Shown here piece by piece: positions 11,904-22,439 of a stretch of 64,000 nucleotides of DNA; within the stretch, counting starts at the first letter, position 1, and every line of letters begins with the position of its first letter. The notes under the pieces are model-generated. The model saw only the letters and a list, made by a program, of their open reading frames with translations. It searched no databases and was not told where the DNA came from. A program made the position numbers and the translations under genes. The DNA comes from Schistocephalus solidus. Lineage: Eukaryota; Platyhelminthes; Cestoda; Diphyllobothriidea; Diphyllobothriidae. The DNA is taken from assembly GCA_017591395.1 (NCBI GenBank), contig WEDG01005315.1:1-64000 (forward strand). The letters run 5' to 3'.

Positions 11904-11935
11904 TTGGGGTCTTCATTTGAACCCCATTTTCGGTC

Positions 11936-12854
11936 TCAGAGCCGCCCATTTGGACAGCCAGGCTAAGATATTTCCAGCGGTCTTGAATGCAAAACTGTGT
12001 GGTGGGTGGCCAGTTAGGGTGTTATCCATCCGCTTGAGGGGTGCCGGCAAGACTTGATAAGATGGCTGAAAAAACTTCGTAGGTTATAGCAGTGGAAGGC
12101 TTCGTAGGTACGTCATGATGTTCCGTCGTAAGATAGTTTCAAGGACTTAGGTCCCGTGATGAGCGAACGCGGCGCTGATCGCGTGACTGCAAGTGAAAAC
12201 GTCTACAGGCCTTGCGTGGAAACATAAGCCAAATACAACCTATTAAGATGTCAAATGAGTTTGGATTTCAAGAAGTCAACTTCGGTGAATGTACATTTGC
12301 GAGTTTTCCTTTCCGGGCATGTAAACAACAACCAGTGAACAACCAGTAAACAACCAGTAAGCAGTCAGTGTGGGGGAAAGGGTTGAGGACGTTCAGAAGG
12401 TGAATGATCAAAAACGTACGTGTTCCGAAGTTAACTTATTGAATGTTTACGTGGGTAACATACAATCCGAGTCTGGGCTCGTGTTAACTGTCCCGTAAAC
12501 ATACCAAATCACGTAATCTATTAAGTAAAGCATTGCATGGTAAAACGGTCTGTCTTGACTGAGCTCTTTTGCACTAACCTCTCCCGAAAATCCTCTTATA
12601 TAAGTTAATAGTACTAATAAAATTTGATGCTATTCAACCACCAGGAGCGTGGTCTGAATCCCAAGTTATAACTCGAATCAGCCTACGTTCATTTATTACC
12701 CATTCCCACCTTTATTGCAATACCAGGGTCCCATATTTTTATTGGTTGAGCCACTATCGGGTTTGTGGTCGGTGTGTTATGTTATGTAATGGAGCCATGC
12801 TTTAAACAATGCGTGCGAAGGCAGCTGTGAAACAAGCAGCCAAATAAGACGAAA
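11936..12854. other. Spacer without a recognised gene
   Basis: Both strands carry frequent stops. Short direct repeats of caaccagt(a/g)aacaa occur at about 12,328-12,362. I see no exon or element. Confidence 0.4.
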
Positions 12855-13020
12855 GGAAAACGAAACTGCGGCTCATTGGTACACCGTTGGACTCAATGAC
12901 CAAATCAAAACCTGACTTGAATTCGATGTGTCTCGAGCCTGACATTGGATATGGGTGACTGATGGCGGCTAGTAAAATAAAAATGGTCATTCTAGTCTCC
13001 CTGGTCTTTTTCGCAACTCT
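12855..13020 (+). mobile_element. Old tRNA-derived SINE copy
   Basis: Worn copy of the SINE described at 20 kb. It keeps a box A-like ggctcattggtacaccgttg, a box B-like tgtctcgagcc and the tail words gggtgactgatggcggcta and tggtcattctagtctccctg. Heavily substituted. Confidence 0.5.
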
Positions 13021-13339
13021 CTTCTGTAAAAATGACGTCTTTTGTTGCCGCAGTAATGATGGATCATCCGACAAACTCAAATCGCCCAAGCTCCGACCTC
13101 GAGAGCGACAGTCCAGGCAGCCATGTGAAGACGGGATGGCGATAATCTTCAGTCCACGTGACTGACAACAAGCAGCTACGCGTAAGAATCGGATGAAATG
13201 TTTGCACAACAGTACGGTGAAGCTTCTTTACATAAAAAAGGACAAATTCCAGTAAGGATGCCTTATATGGCCGCCTCAACATGATATGGGAAAAGGAACT
13301 ATCTACAATGTATGCGAATTTGCGCTAAATCCCAAGGAA

Positions 13340-13530
13340 ATTATGTTCAGGATTAAGGTGAGGGTTCGCTTTAAGCTTGAGGTCAAGGTTAAAGTTCTGG
13401 TTAGGGTCATTACTAGGCTAAGGCTGTCGATGTGTCAAACTCTAGGGTATAGGTTTAGGTTAGGGATAAGAGTAATGGGGTAGTTTAGTTTTATGCTAGG
13501 TTTAGTGATAGCGTTAGTGTTAAGGCACGC
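13340..13530. repeat. Degenerate TTAGGG-like tract
   Basis: Scattered ggttagg, gttaggg, gtttagg and aggttaagg-like words occur through about 190 bp, none in perfect tandem. The pattern suggests an eroded telomere-like or related minisatellite sequence. Confidence 0.4.
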
Positions 13531-14007
13531 GTATATTTACCCTTCCTGATATTTACCGTAAGGCCACCTATTTTAAGCGAGTGAGTCAGTTCCTACTCCC
13601 GTGTCCTGTCTAGGCAGCCATAAAAGGCATTCCTACCCAAATTGCATAGTCAGTTAAACTGCATTTTCCAGCTTTTATTGCTCTTTACACGTCCCATTTG
13701 TGGAAGCATATTTTCTGCGATCAAATTGCCGGCTGTACACAGTACAAGAATGCCATAGATGTTTGGAGGCTGGATACCCCAACGCGCCACCCCAAAAACC
13801 TACTCTTTTATCCTGACGACAAAAATTTTGATAGAAAGGAGGCACACTGCCATCGTAGCCTCTGCAGACTATCCCACGTCAAACTCATCGACCCTTTTTC
13901 TTCTCTATGTGGTGTCAACGGTTACCATTTGTATCGGGAGCGCAGACTTGCGAGAACACAGGTCCTGTGAACAGAGTTTAAGTGGTAGTAGTAAAGGCAG
14001 ATTAACA

Positions 14008-14275
14008 ATGCCGACAAAGACAAGAGAGACTGGAATGGCCATTTCTGGCTCATTAGCCATCATCAGCCAATCATACCCAACCCCAAGTGGTGTTCCGTCC
14101 GAGGCTCGAACTCACGACCTGTTGATTAAGAGCCCAACGTTCTAACCATTGATCCACGGCCCCTTGCCCTGCCGATTTAGATCAGGAATATTGACATTCG
14201 TTGACGAACGCTCACCGAGCGCTAACGGAAACAAATCGGTCCACTCTGTCCTTGGGCTCAATCTCGAGCAAACGT
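14008..14275 (-). mobile_element. tRNA-derived SINE
   Basis: Read on the minus strand, a head with tRNA-like box A (ggatcaatggttagaacgtt) and box B (gagttcgagcctc) is followed by the family tail: a ttggctgatgatggctaa hairpin, tggccattccagtctctc and cttgtctttgtcgg at the 3' end. The gaacgctcacc / gatttagatcaggaatatt head extension is shared with the copy at 49.2 kb. Such elements are copied by LINE machinery; the partner LINE is not evident. Confidence 0.75.
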
Positions 14276-14703
14276 CAGCGCCCCGTTTGAACCAGTAAGA
14301 ATAAAAATTTCAATTGATGTATATTATACTTTGAAAACCTGAAAATGGAATGTTAATTGAAGAAAAAAAAATAACAAGGGCGTAAAAGCAATGGGCTGAG
14401 GATGGAATCAATTGTACCAGTAAAGAATTCATACTCTTCTGGGGAGGGGTAGGTCTGGATAAGTGGACGGGAAAGAGCAGTGAATCAAGGTGGTGCTCCA
14501 GGATTAAGGCAAACCTTGACAGGATCTATGTACATTTGAGTGAGGTGGACTTGCACGAGCCCTGTTGAGCGGGGCCTCAACTTTTGACCCCTAACGCAAC
14601 ATGAGATAACAAACAAAACAGAAAAGAAATGCCAGCACGCACGCGGAAAAAACGTCTGATATGCAGATTGCAAATTTAGAGAGCGGACTGCTACCGCAGC
14701 GGC

Positions 14704-15619
14704 TTATCGCCGAACGAAGCGAGAACCTGTTCGTGCGGAGTTATGAGAGTTCTTTAAAGCCGAGGAACGTCTCACTGCGTTCCGGTCCATTAGGGGCAGT
14801 CGGTTATTTAGGGAGATGCGTCGGTGTGAAAGACTAGAGTCTCGGGTAGACTGCGAGGAGTACCGACTACCAGTTGCCGCCTCCCGCGGCCGATCTGAGG
14901 CAACCGGCGGCTTTCGATATGCCACGGAAGCCCGCAGAGGCAGTGAGCGCTTGTCGTGGTCGACGCGTGTCAAACTGCGCTCTGACGGCCGAGGAAAGTG
15001 ACGTTTAACGGTGTTGCTACCACTGCCATGGGAGGGCGCCGTCGGGCGATATCGTCGGTTGACTGAACCCGGTTGGGCATAACGTGCAGGTGATACGGCT
15101 GCCCTTCGGACGGGGGGCGGTGCTGAAAGCAGGGTGTCCGAGGAGCCTCGAAACTCCGAGTGTTTTCGTCGACTCACCGATGGTGAAGCTTTGCGTGCTC
15201 TTGAAGAGTGCGTCTGCAGGTGGTTGTCACAGGGATGCGGTCGGAGGTCAGAAGGAGAACGCTCTCGGGGTCCACCACCACTGTACTGTCTTTCACGTTC
15301 CGAGTGTCGAAATTGCCGCGTGTGTGGCGTCATGCTATTTCTTGGTCGGCTACGATTACGGTGACCAGTTTGACCGCTATCATCAGCACCGGCACCACCA
15401 TCGCTGCTCTCGCTGTAATTGAAGCTGTCGGTATGCTTGCGGGAGCTGGTGCCACGACGTGAAGTGACACTGCGCTCAAGCGATCTGTGTCGTGGTCGCT
15501 TTGCTGGACGTCCGCGATCACCCTCCTCATCAGTCTCCGCAGCTTCCTCCTCTTCCTCATCTTCCAGGTCGGCTTCGCCGTCCGTCAATTCTTCTCCATC
15601 CTCAAGCTCTTCGACCAGT
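14704..15619 (-). CDS. Terminal exon of Ser/Arg-rich acidic nuclear-type protein
   Basis: The minus-strand frame opens after a good acceptor (ccctttccttttcag) at 15,620 and runs to a stop at 14,704. It starts LVEELEDGEELTDGEADLED, has a run of acidic residues, then a basic patch GRPAKRPRHRS and about 250 residues rich in Ser, Arg, Pro and His with many RS or SR dipeptides. Such composition is common in RNA-processing proteins, but no folded domain is visible and I do not recognise the family. The exon begins with one base that completes a codon left by the donor at 18,521. There is no ATG in the exon, in keeping with an internal start upstream. Confidence 0.65.
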
Positions 15620-16120
15620 CTGAAAAGGAAAGGGGTGAGGTTCCAAACACGAGGCGAAAATGACTATAGAGTACCTCGTGCAGGTAAGTAAACTTAAGAA
15701 AACCTGTTACTGAAAAACTGAAGGTTTCTCGGAGGCCGTGATTTTTTAGCGTAAACTGATGCACACAAAATACTTTTCCCATACATACTATTTTTCTGGG
15801 AGGATTTTTTTCAAACGTTGAGAATTTTAGGTGAAAATTGGCATCTTTACATCCAGCCCACCTGGATTAGCTATTTATTTAGTATTAGTACTAAGTAAAA
15901 ATGTGTGAGATTTAGACTGAGGTAAAGTGCATCTCCAGTGGAGAGTGTGGTAGCCTAATCTACTAAACACGAGTGGCTCAAGCCAAAAGTGTAGTTTATA
16001 GTGCTGTAGGCATCGGAAAATCTGCGAACATATAAGTTCGCACTTAGGGTGAGAGCGGTTTATCGGGGTAGGAACGCGTGAAGGCGACGCTAGAGTGCAA
16101 TGCACTGTTTCGATACGCTC

Positions 16121-16380
16121 TCAGCAAACAGGCCCACCCACACGACAGTTCGACCGTCGACTGCACCATGGTAATGCAGGGACGGTGACTTGTGCGTGGA
16201 TTAGTTTTGAGTGATAGAAGCCTTGCGCTGCAGCTACCGCACTCGCTCCTCCTCCCACACCTGAGCCCGGTGTCATGACAGAGTCAAGTAGACCGGAGGC
16301 GGGACAAGACGCAGGTGGTTGGAGTGGTCGGAGCCGCCCATGGGCGGGCCACCACACCCCCATGTTCGGCATTTGTTATG
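16121..16380 (-). mobile_element. 5'-truncated RTE-like 3' UTR fragment
   Basis: Minus-sense terminal module. It carries the plus-strand words gcagggacggtgacttg, gcgctgcagctaccgcactc, cacctgagcccggtgtcatg and ggagccgcccatgggc, matching 53.72-53.91 kb and the reverse complement of 63.28-63.50 kb. No coding sequence remains. Confidence 0.8.
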
Positions 16381-17204
16381 GGAGCGCAACCCGGATAACG
16401 CCTGCCGTGCCCTGATATGGCCCCCATGTTTGTCCAACACATCTACCACGTGGCCCGTTTAGGAGGCATACGCACACACATACAAGAATAAGGAACCAGC
16501 ATAAAATAGTCAAAGAGATGACACGGTTAGTTTAACTAGCTCCACGTGACGCCGTAAGGATGGGGAGGGTTCGAGTAAACTGCAAGTCAGGCGGATCCTA
16601 ACCGAGGCTGATCAGCAAAACTTAAAACTTCCCAACCCCATCCGTTTGCTTACTGGAGCCGTAAGATCATGACACCAAAGAGAAGGAAAACGCTAACGCC
16701 GGTGTCCAGTTTATAGGCCGTCTTTCGTCAGCACCGGCCGCAGACTCACTGCCCATTAAACTGTCGAAAAATGGATCATCTTTAGAGGAGAAATCACTGC
16801 CTAAAAGGAATACCAGCAAATAGTAGGATGGCTGGAAAGAATATAAGCTTTCGTCGGCCTCCCATGCCGCAATTCCAAGCAGATAATATCTAATAAGTGA
16901 TTCCGAGTGCATTTGATCGTCGAAGACTTGGGTCATACATCTTATCATTTGAAGAACAGAGTGAGAGAAAAGGTTACAAAAACAGAACACGGGCATCCGA
17001 ACTACCACAATCTTCCGTCGCAGCATGGAAATGGACATTAAAAGGCGAAAAATTCGTATTTGAATACGTGATCGATATGGATTGTGTTCACAGCTTCGTC
17101 CAACCTACATTGCACCAGTCTTTGACACCAAGAGTCGGTATCTGACAGCAGTGCTACAGAGTAAATATTGCCTCATTGAAATGAAGAGCGAACTTGAGGG
17201 ATTG

Positions 17205-17350
17205 GTCCAGGTTGACAACAGAAACAAAGAAGGCTGAAATGGCCATTTTTGACCTATTTGTCTCCATAAGCCAAGCATACACAGAGTCCAGGCAGAGAGA
17301 ACGTGGGATTTGAATTCAGTTTGTGACATTTTTGACTCCAGAGGTCCACC
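17205..17350 (-). mobile_element. Old tRNA-derived SINE copy
   Basis: Minus-sense remnant. The plus strand shows gaaatggccatttttgacc (tail), and farther right a box B remnant (gggatttgaattc). Position and spacing follow the family, but substitutions are many. Confidence 0.45.
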
Positions 17351-17539
17351 ATCACACCGCGAATTTGAGTTCCAGGTATGAACGGCGAGTTTAGGAAATG
17401 GCTGGCTAATGAGACCGATCAACAGTTGTCCGCGACCGTGTGCAATGGCTATGGCTGGGAGCTCCAATATTAAACTTCACGTCCGTATTCAGTCCAGCAA
17501 CTAGGTCAAATCCGCGAATTTTACTCACTGGGACGTCTG

Positions 17540-17745
17540 AGGATGGCCCACCAACTTGTTTGCGAGTGCCCAGTGATCACCCAATCAACTCACCGATCGG
17601 GCATTGAGTGGGTTATCACATCAAACCTGCGGAAATGCGCGCGCAGGTCCGGAGCCTGCCCCACGTGCGGATGAATCTGATCAACATTCGGCTCCTGTAC
17701 AGAATATGCGCCCTCAGCATTCTCCTCCAAAACGGAACTGGGCCC
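17540..17745 (+). repeat. Inverted repeat arm, partner at 21.2 kb
   Basis: Shares gtgatcacccaatcaac, ttatcacatcaaacctg, catgcggatgaatctg-like text and cggctcctgtacagaatatg with the reverse complement of 21,215-21,405. Identity is high over about 190 bp. The family is unknown; neither arm has a convincing protein frame. Confidence 0.75.
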
Positions 17746-18520
17746 TGATCATTGTGGCTAACATACACTCCACTATCCTAGCCACCCAGTGCCAAGAAAT
17801 GCAATATACGTGACCGTCTGTTGATCATTTGTGGCCAACCGTCTGACACTATGCACCGCAGAGGAAATTATCAGTGACTGCAAGTTTTAACCGTCCTGTG
17901 TGGATTAGGCATAGAAATTAAACACCAACCTTTTGAGAGTGATTAGTCATTTTTTCCTGTCCAGTTGCCTAGGATACCTTTCTGGGCCTTTTTTTATTCA
18001 TACCAGTTTATGACGTCATCAATGAACAAAGACCCTCATCCTTCTCAAGGAAAATAAAGACTCGCGTTGACCGCCCAGCTCACCTATGCATGGTGGCTTG
18101 TCTTTAGACCACGGTGCTCGAGAAATCTGGAGTTTTATAAAAGAATAGCTCCCCCCTAGCACGCACGACAGAGTATCAAAACTATGGTTATTACCTGTTT
18201 AAATGTACTTCACCTCATCGAAAATTAATACCCAATGCCAGCGACATTGTAGTAGTAGACACATTTTGCTCTCACCGGGAGATGTGTATGTGAAGGCTGA
18301 GGTTTTCTCATAGTGCGCACTGAACTTGTGATATGATACCCGTGAATCACCGTTTACTAATATCCATGTGAGGTTCGATATATTTGGTAAACCGCTATGG
18401 ACTATGAAATGGATGCAAGAATAAGGCTTACGCAGGTGTGACACCCAAAAATGTCAGCTAGCGGAGAATCATTGTCGTCAGTCAGTTCACGCACAAACGT
18501 GCAAGAGTGAAATCACTTAC

Positions 18521-19420
18521 TTCTCATCAGCGTCCTCTGGAGTCACCTCTTCCACATCAATTCGGGGTGATTCAGCCCTGTCAAAACCGGGTGAGTAAGA
18601 CCGATCCTGGGCGAGTTCTGACCTCCCAGACCGAGTTGTGAGATCTCTCTCTTCCGTTGTTGCTGTCGCCCCTGCATCCTCTTCGGCAACCTCACCGACG
18701 ACAACGACATCCGCAAGACTATTGAGGGGGCCAGAAGCCTGATCGTCGGAAGATGCCACCTCTTCGTCTTCATCCCCGTCCCGACCCAACTGCTCGTAAT
18801 GGGCTTCCTCATCACCACCAGGCTCATCCGGTGTTCGTGGACGACCAGAGGGCCGTGGTTTGGGTTCAGCTAGGCAAATATCGAAGTCAGCGTCCAACCC
18901 AGGCATACCATCACCTTCCCCTGAATCCCCGATCCCACTGATTGCTTTGCTTCCTGCTGCCTTCCCATCTCCTCTTTCTCTTCCTCGGCGTCAAAAGCGT
19001 TGATAATGTCCTCGTAAATAAACTGGCTGGGATCAGTCACCGTCTGCAGGGGCACCTGTTGGTGTTGGCTGTCAGTGTCCCCCTCGTTTTCCCTTCTAGT
19101 CTCCGTTGTTGTCTGCGTCGTCGCCACCACCGGTGTAACCTCATCTTCTGCTCTTCCTATCATCTCTTGATTGGGCGGTTGGTGGGATACTTGACGCGGT
19201 CGCTCGAGGTTCTCCTTATCCGACGCTTCAGGTGGTGGTTGTGGAGGTGCGGGTTCAGTAGGTGAGGGAGTCGGAGTAGAGGACGTGTGTGGAGTCGGTT
19301 TTTGTTTGGCTATCTGCCGCTTGGTGAAGAGAGTGGCTGATTTTGGTCGACCGTCGGAGGGGTTTACATCCGATTTGCTGGAAGAGGACAGTCGCTGCAG
19401 ACAGTGTTGCTCTTCTGCGC
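18521..19420 (-). CDS. Acidic internal exon of the same Ser/Arg-rich gene
   Basis: The minus-strand exon starts at an acceptor (cgtccttag, 19,421) and ends at a GTAAGT donor at 18,520. It encodes a Ser/Lys start (LSSSSKSDVNPSDGRPKSA), a Pro/Thr-rich linker, an acidic helix-like part (QFIYEDIINAFDAEEEKEE) and then DADFDICLAEPKPRPSGRP followed by Glu/Asp-rich text ending TPEDADE. One frame change lies between about 18,990 and 18,905, so a single-base indel (real or in the assembly) must be assumed. The last phase (2) fits the 15,619 exon exactly, giving DEK-LVEELEDGE. The function is unknown. Confidence 0.6.
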
Positions 19421-20041
19421 CTAAGGACGCAAAAAACGAGGTTTTGAATGCAAAGAGTTAGAAATCAAGTTTTCCTGGTTTAGAGTAGTAAGTGGAAAAA
19501 AATTACCGAAATACAGGTGGCGTGTAAAGGGCACCGCGGATATCGGGTGATTTTTTGCAGCAAGTTAATGCGTTGCGAAGTTTTTTTTTCTAGGTTATTT
19601 TTTAAAAAATTGGGATATGCTGGTGTTGAAACCAATGTTACTTCATGCCCAGATGAAAACTAAAAAGGATCGCAAACCCGCCTGCAGAACTGCATGCTTT
19701 TTCATGGCAGAAAATGCATGAAATTAGTCCTCACGAGCTTTAAAATCGATATTCCAATCGACGTAAATTAGGGGCGAGACAAAATGCGAGTAATCTTACT
19801 TCTTTTGAATACAGAGGAGCGTTTGTAGCTGCAAAAATTAAATAGGAGAATGCGTGCAATGTGTTGTCCTAAGAATGTCAATAAACAGCATTTTTTCATA
19901 CCACTAACCAAGAGCTAAATGGCCGATCACATCCCCGTCAACTGGAAACTTTTATGAAAACTCTCTTAGAGTTTGCCTTTGAAAAAGATGAAAGGTGTGT
20001 GCAATTGTTTGCAAAACCCCGCGTCAGAGCAAGTTTTTCAT
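19421..20041. other. Intron or spacer, no feature recognised
   Basis: AT-rich sequence upstream (minus sense) of the acidic exon. It includes short T and A runs and no recognisable repeat or frame. Confidence 0.4.
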
Positions 20042-20078
20042 TATATATATATATATATATATATATAGATATATTGAT
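20042..20078. repeat. Short TA-rich microsatellite
   Basis: Alternating TA with a few interruptions (tatagatatattgatatg) directly before a minus-sense SINE tail. Confidence 0.85.
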
Positions 20079-20380
20079 ATGGAACCGACAAAGACAAGGG
20101 AGACCGGAATGGCCATTTCTGGCTTATTAGCCGTCATCAGCCAGTCATACCCAATCCCAAGTGTGGAACACCTGGGATTCGAACCCGCGACCTTTGGTAT
20201 TTGAGTCGAACGCTCTACCATTTGAGCCACGGGCTCGTTGTTTTGTCGGTTGCGATCGGGAATATGATGATAGTGTGGGGCTCACCGATCTGCTTGAGGA
20301 ACATGTATGTTCCGTTGTGCCCTGGAGCTCAGACTAGAGCCTCGCAGGCGGTCGCATAGCGACGTGTAGCATATGATGGA
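20079..20380 (-). mobile_element. tRNA-derived SINE, nearly full length
   Basis: Best-preserved minus-sense copy. The 5' part (about 20,380-20,230) holds catatgctacacgtcgctat, agggcacaacggaacat and cagatcggtgagcc. The tRNA-like part has box A (cgtggctcaaatggtagagcg) and box B (gggttcgaatcc). The tail has gactggctgatgacggct, tggccattccggtctccc and ends ttgtctttgtcggttcc. The body is roughly 300 bp or more. Transcription by RNA polymerase III is expected from the boxes. Confidence 0.8.
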
Positions 20381-20474
20381 ATGGAACCGACAAAGACAAG
20401 GGAGACCGGAATGGCCATTTCTGGCTTATTAGCCATCATCAGCCAGTCATACCGAATCCCAAGTGTGGAACACA
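20381..20474 (-). mobile_element. Partial SINE tail
   Basis: Minus-sense tail only, cut at the words gtgtggaacac. It joins head-on to the plus-sense copy that starts at 20,475, making a near-palindromic junction. Confidence 0.75.
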
Positions 20475-20722
20475 GGGCACAACGGAACATAAATGTTCTT
20501 CAAGCAGATCGGTGAGCCACACACTATCATCATATTCCCGATCGCAACCGACAGAGCAACGAGCCCGTGGCTCAATGGTAGAGCGTTCGACTCCAAATAC
20601 CAAAGGTCGTGAGTTTGAATCCCAAGTGTTCCACACTTGGGATTGGGTATGACTGGCTGATGACGGCTAATAAGCCAGAAATGGCCATTCCGGTCTCCCC
20701 TTGTCTTTGTCGGTTCCACATT
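20475..20722 (+). mobile_element. tRNA-derived SINE, opposite orientation
   Basis: Plus-sense copy starting inside the head (agggcacaacggaacat). It has box A cgtggctcaatggtagagcg, box B gagtttgaatcc, the ggctgatgacggctaataag hairpin and tail ccttgtctttgtcggttcca. Confidence 0.8.
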
Positions 20723-20834
20723 ATCAACATATGCTACACGTCGCTATGCGACTGCCTGTGAGTACTCTAGTCTCGAGTTCCAGGGCACAACGGAACATAA
20801 ATGCTCCTCAAGCAGATCGGTGAGCCACTACACT

Positions 20835-20838
<4 letters not shown>
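20723..20838 (+). mobile_element. Partial SINE head running into (TA)n
   Basis: Plus-sense head only: catatgctacacgtcgctat, cagggcacaacggaacat, cagatcggtgagcc and acactatcat, then alternating TA. Confidence 0.75.

Positions 20839-20903
<65 letters not shown>
20836..20903. repeat. (TA)n microsatellite
   Basis: About 68 bp of alternating TA that truncates the last SINE head. Confidence 0.95.
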
Positions 20904-20905
<2 letters not shown>

Positions 20906-20939
20906 AATAACTGAGGTAGTATGCATTCCAAGATGATAA

Positions 20940-21060
20940 TGAAGAAAGAAGGTTCGTCGGAAAAATCGAGTTTTACTCGTGAATTTTCAAGCAGGTTACA
21001 CCGGCCCTTCGTCAGACGAAATGAAAAGTGGGAATTGGGATTATTACACTAGAGTTTGGT
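20940..21060 (-). repeat. Candidate Penelope-like or related dispersed sequence
   Basis: The minus strand reads ctgacgaagggccggtgtaa then cctgcttgaaaattcac. A CTGANGA word (21,015-21,009) followed at short range by GAAA resembles the weak ribozyme-like ends of Penelope elements, but the paired stem is poor. Assignment is tentative. Confidence 0.3.
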
Positions 21061-21179
21061 GAGGGGCAGACAGGCAGACATGCATTGGAGGGGGTCGAGA
21101 AGCGTGTTACGATAAATTTCGGGAGTGAGGGAAGGTGTTAAAGTCTCGATTCGGGTTCACGCGTCCGTGGGTGGGAAGG

Positions 21180-21415
21180 GGGAGGATACCTCGTCCGTGG
21201 ATTTCCACTTGCTCAAACATTCCTTTTTGGAGAATGCTGAGGGCGCATATTCTGTACAGGAGCCGAATGTTGACCAGATTCATCCGCATGTGGCAGGCTC
21301 TGGACCTGCAAGCGCATTTCCACAGGTTTGATGTGATAAACCACTCAATGTCAGATCGGTGTTGATTGGGTGATCACTGACTGATAAGGGCACTCGCAAA
21401 AAAGTTGGTGGGCCT
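21180..21415 (-). repeat. Inverted repeat arm, partner at 17.5 kb
   Basis: Reverse complement of the 17,540-17,745 sequence. The matching text includes ctgtacaggagccgaatgtt, catccgcatgtggcaggctc and gatgtgataaaccactcaat. The pair is about 3.5 kb apart. Confidence 0.75.
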
Positions 21416-22439
21416 ACCGCTCGGAAAGACGTCTTGGATATTTTTCTTTTGTATCATTACTAGGGACACCGGAAACAATGTGAAACATTTTCATGGGCAT
21501 TTCGAGGACGCCGTGAGACTTAACAGCCCATATTGCTATCAGAAACAGTACTTTTACGCAAGAAAAATCCTGTCCACGCACAGAAAATGATATGCTCATG
21601 GTAAGGTGCGCTGATTATGACCCAATGGCCAAACGTTCGACACGTGACTTTAAAACAAGGTTCATTCCCGCGAACTCACCAATCGGGAGATGACACAAAA
21701 TTATCTTCGCCCTGATCAGTCTCATCTTGAACAGTGCAAAAAAGGGCCAGGGCGATTCTCAATCTTGCTGGTTGTCTTAAAGAAACTCAACCATTGCCTT
21801 GCTGTCGACTGTTCACCAAAGCGCATATTATAAGGACTATTAGAGGATATTTTATCTGAAGATTACCCAAAACAAGTTTGTTTATCTCCTTGACTTGGTC
21901 ATGACACCGAGTCCAGGTGATGAAGGGAGAAAGAGTATGGTAGATTTAAAGCAATTATACTCTCGACATCATCTAAATCACGCGCAAGTCACCGAGTTTG
22001 CTTCCAGTCTGCTGCGAATCACGCGGTGCACATCGTCACACTGTTGTTATTTGTAGCATGTAGGTCTTTGCCTGAGTCTTCAGCCGCCTGGAAGCTTTCC
22101 ACTTGGTCAAGTTTAAATGTCACCGCCAGCTAGCCAGTCGTGGAATAACAAAAATGGGATAAAGTGTGACGCTCATGACGAGCAGTAAATTGAAGATAAC
22201 TTTCAGGAGGGGAGTATAAAGTCAACACACTAAAGTGGTGGATATCAGTGACCGAAGCCAACAAAGGAGGGTTTGGAGATGTTCAGTAAGAGAGGGAGTC
22301 ATCCAATTTGGGGAAACTATTTTAGAGGGTATGTATAAAGTAGTCACAAATGATAATTAAATTTGTTGTAATCGCCAAGCTGTTCTAAACCACAAAGGTA
22401 AAAGGTTTTGTCTTTCTCATTCAGTTATTCTGCCACAGC
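21416..22439. other. Spacer without a recognised gene
   Basis: No element or exon recognised. Short open frames are not supported by composition or splice sites. Confidence 0.4.

Larger units (their letters stand above)
9485..11935 (-). mobile_element. R3: RTE-like LINE, RT to zinc fingers, internally deleted 3' end
   Basis: Minus-strand copy beginning abruptly in RT at about 11,935 and ending at about 9,485. RT text, the post-[13 protein letters not shown] region and C2H2 fingers occur in order. At about 9,620 the finger-coding text joins directly to the terminal 3' UTR module (gtcaccgtccctgcaccac on the minus strand). The proximal 3' UTR blocks seen in R5 are therefore missing. R3's 3' end lies immediately against R2's 5' end, in the same orientation. 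Confidence 0.8.
15620..18520 (-). other. Intron of 2.9 kb between the two acidic exons
   Basis: Bounded by a GTAAGT donor and a pyrimidine-rich CAG acceptor, phases 2 and 1. It contains an RTE-like 3' fragment, an old SINE and one arm of an inverted repeat. A 120-codon minus frame at 16,667-17,038 has no homologue I know and no clear splice sites. Confidence 0.55.

Noticed and set aside
15084..15462. Plus-strand frames opposite the Ser/Arg-rich exon
   Set aside because: Shadow frames of the biased minus-strand coding sequence with no splice support.
16667..17038. Minus-strand 120-codon frame in the intron
   Set aside because: Looks partly protein-like, but no splice sites, start or homology could be supported.
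20640..20700. Hammerhead-like CTGATGA ... GAAA in the SINE tail
   Set aside because: The boxes occur in several copies, but the first stem II pair is C-A or T-A, the 49.2-kb copy has GAAG, and no stem III or cleavage triplet can be paired. A plain hairpin explains it.
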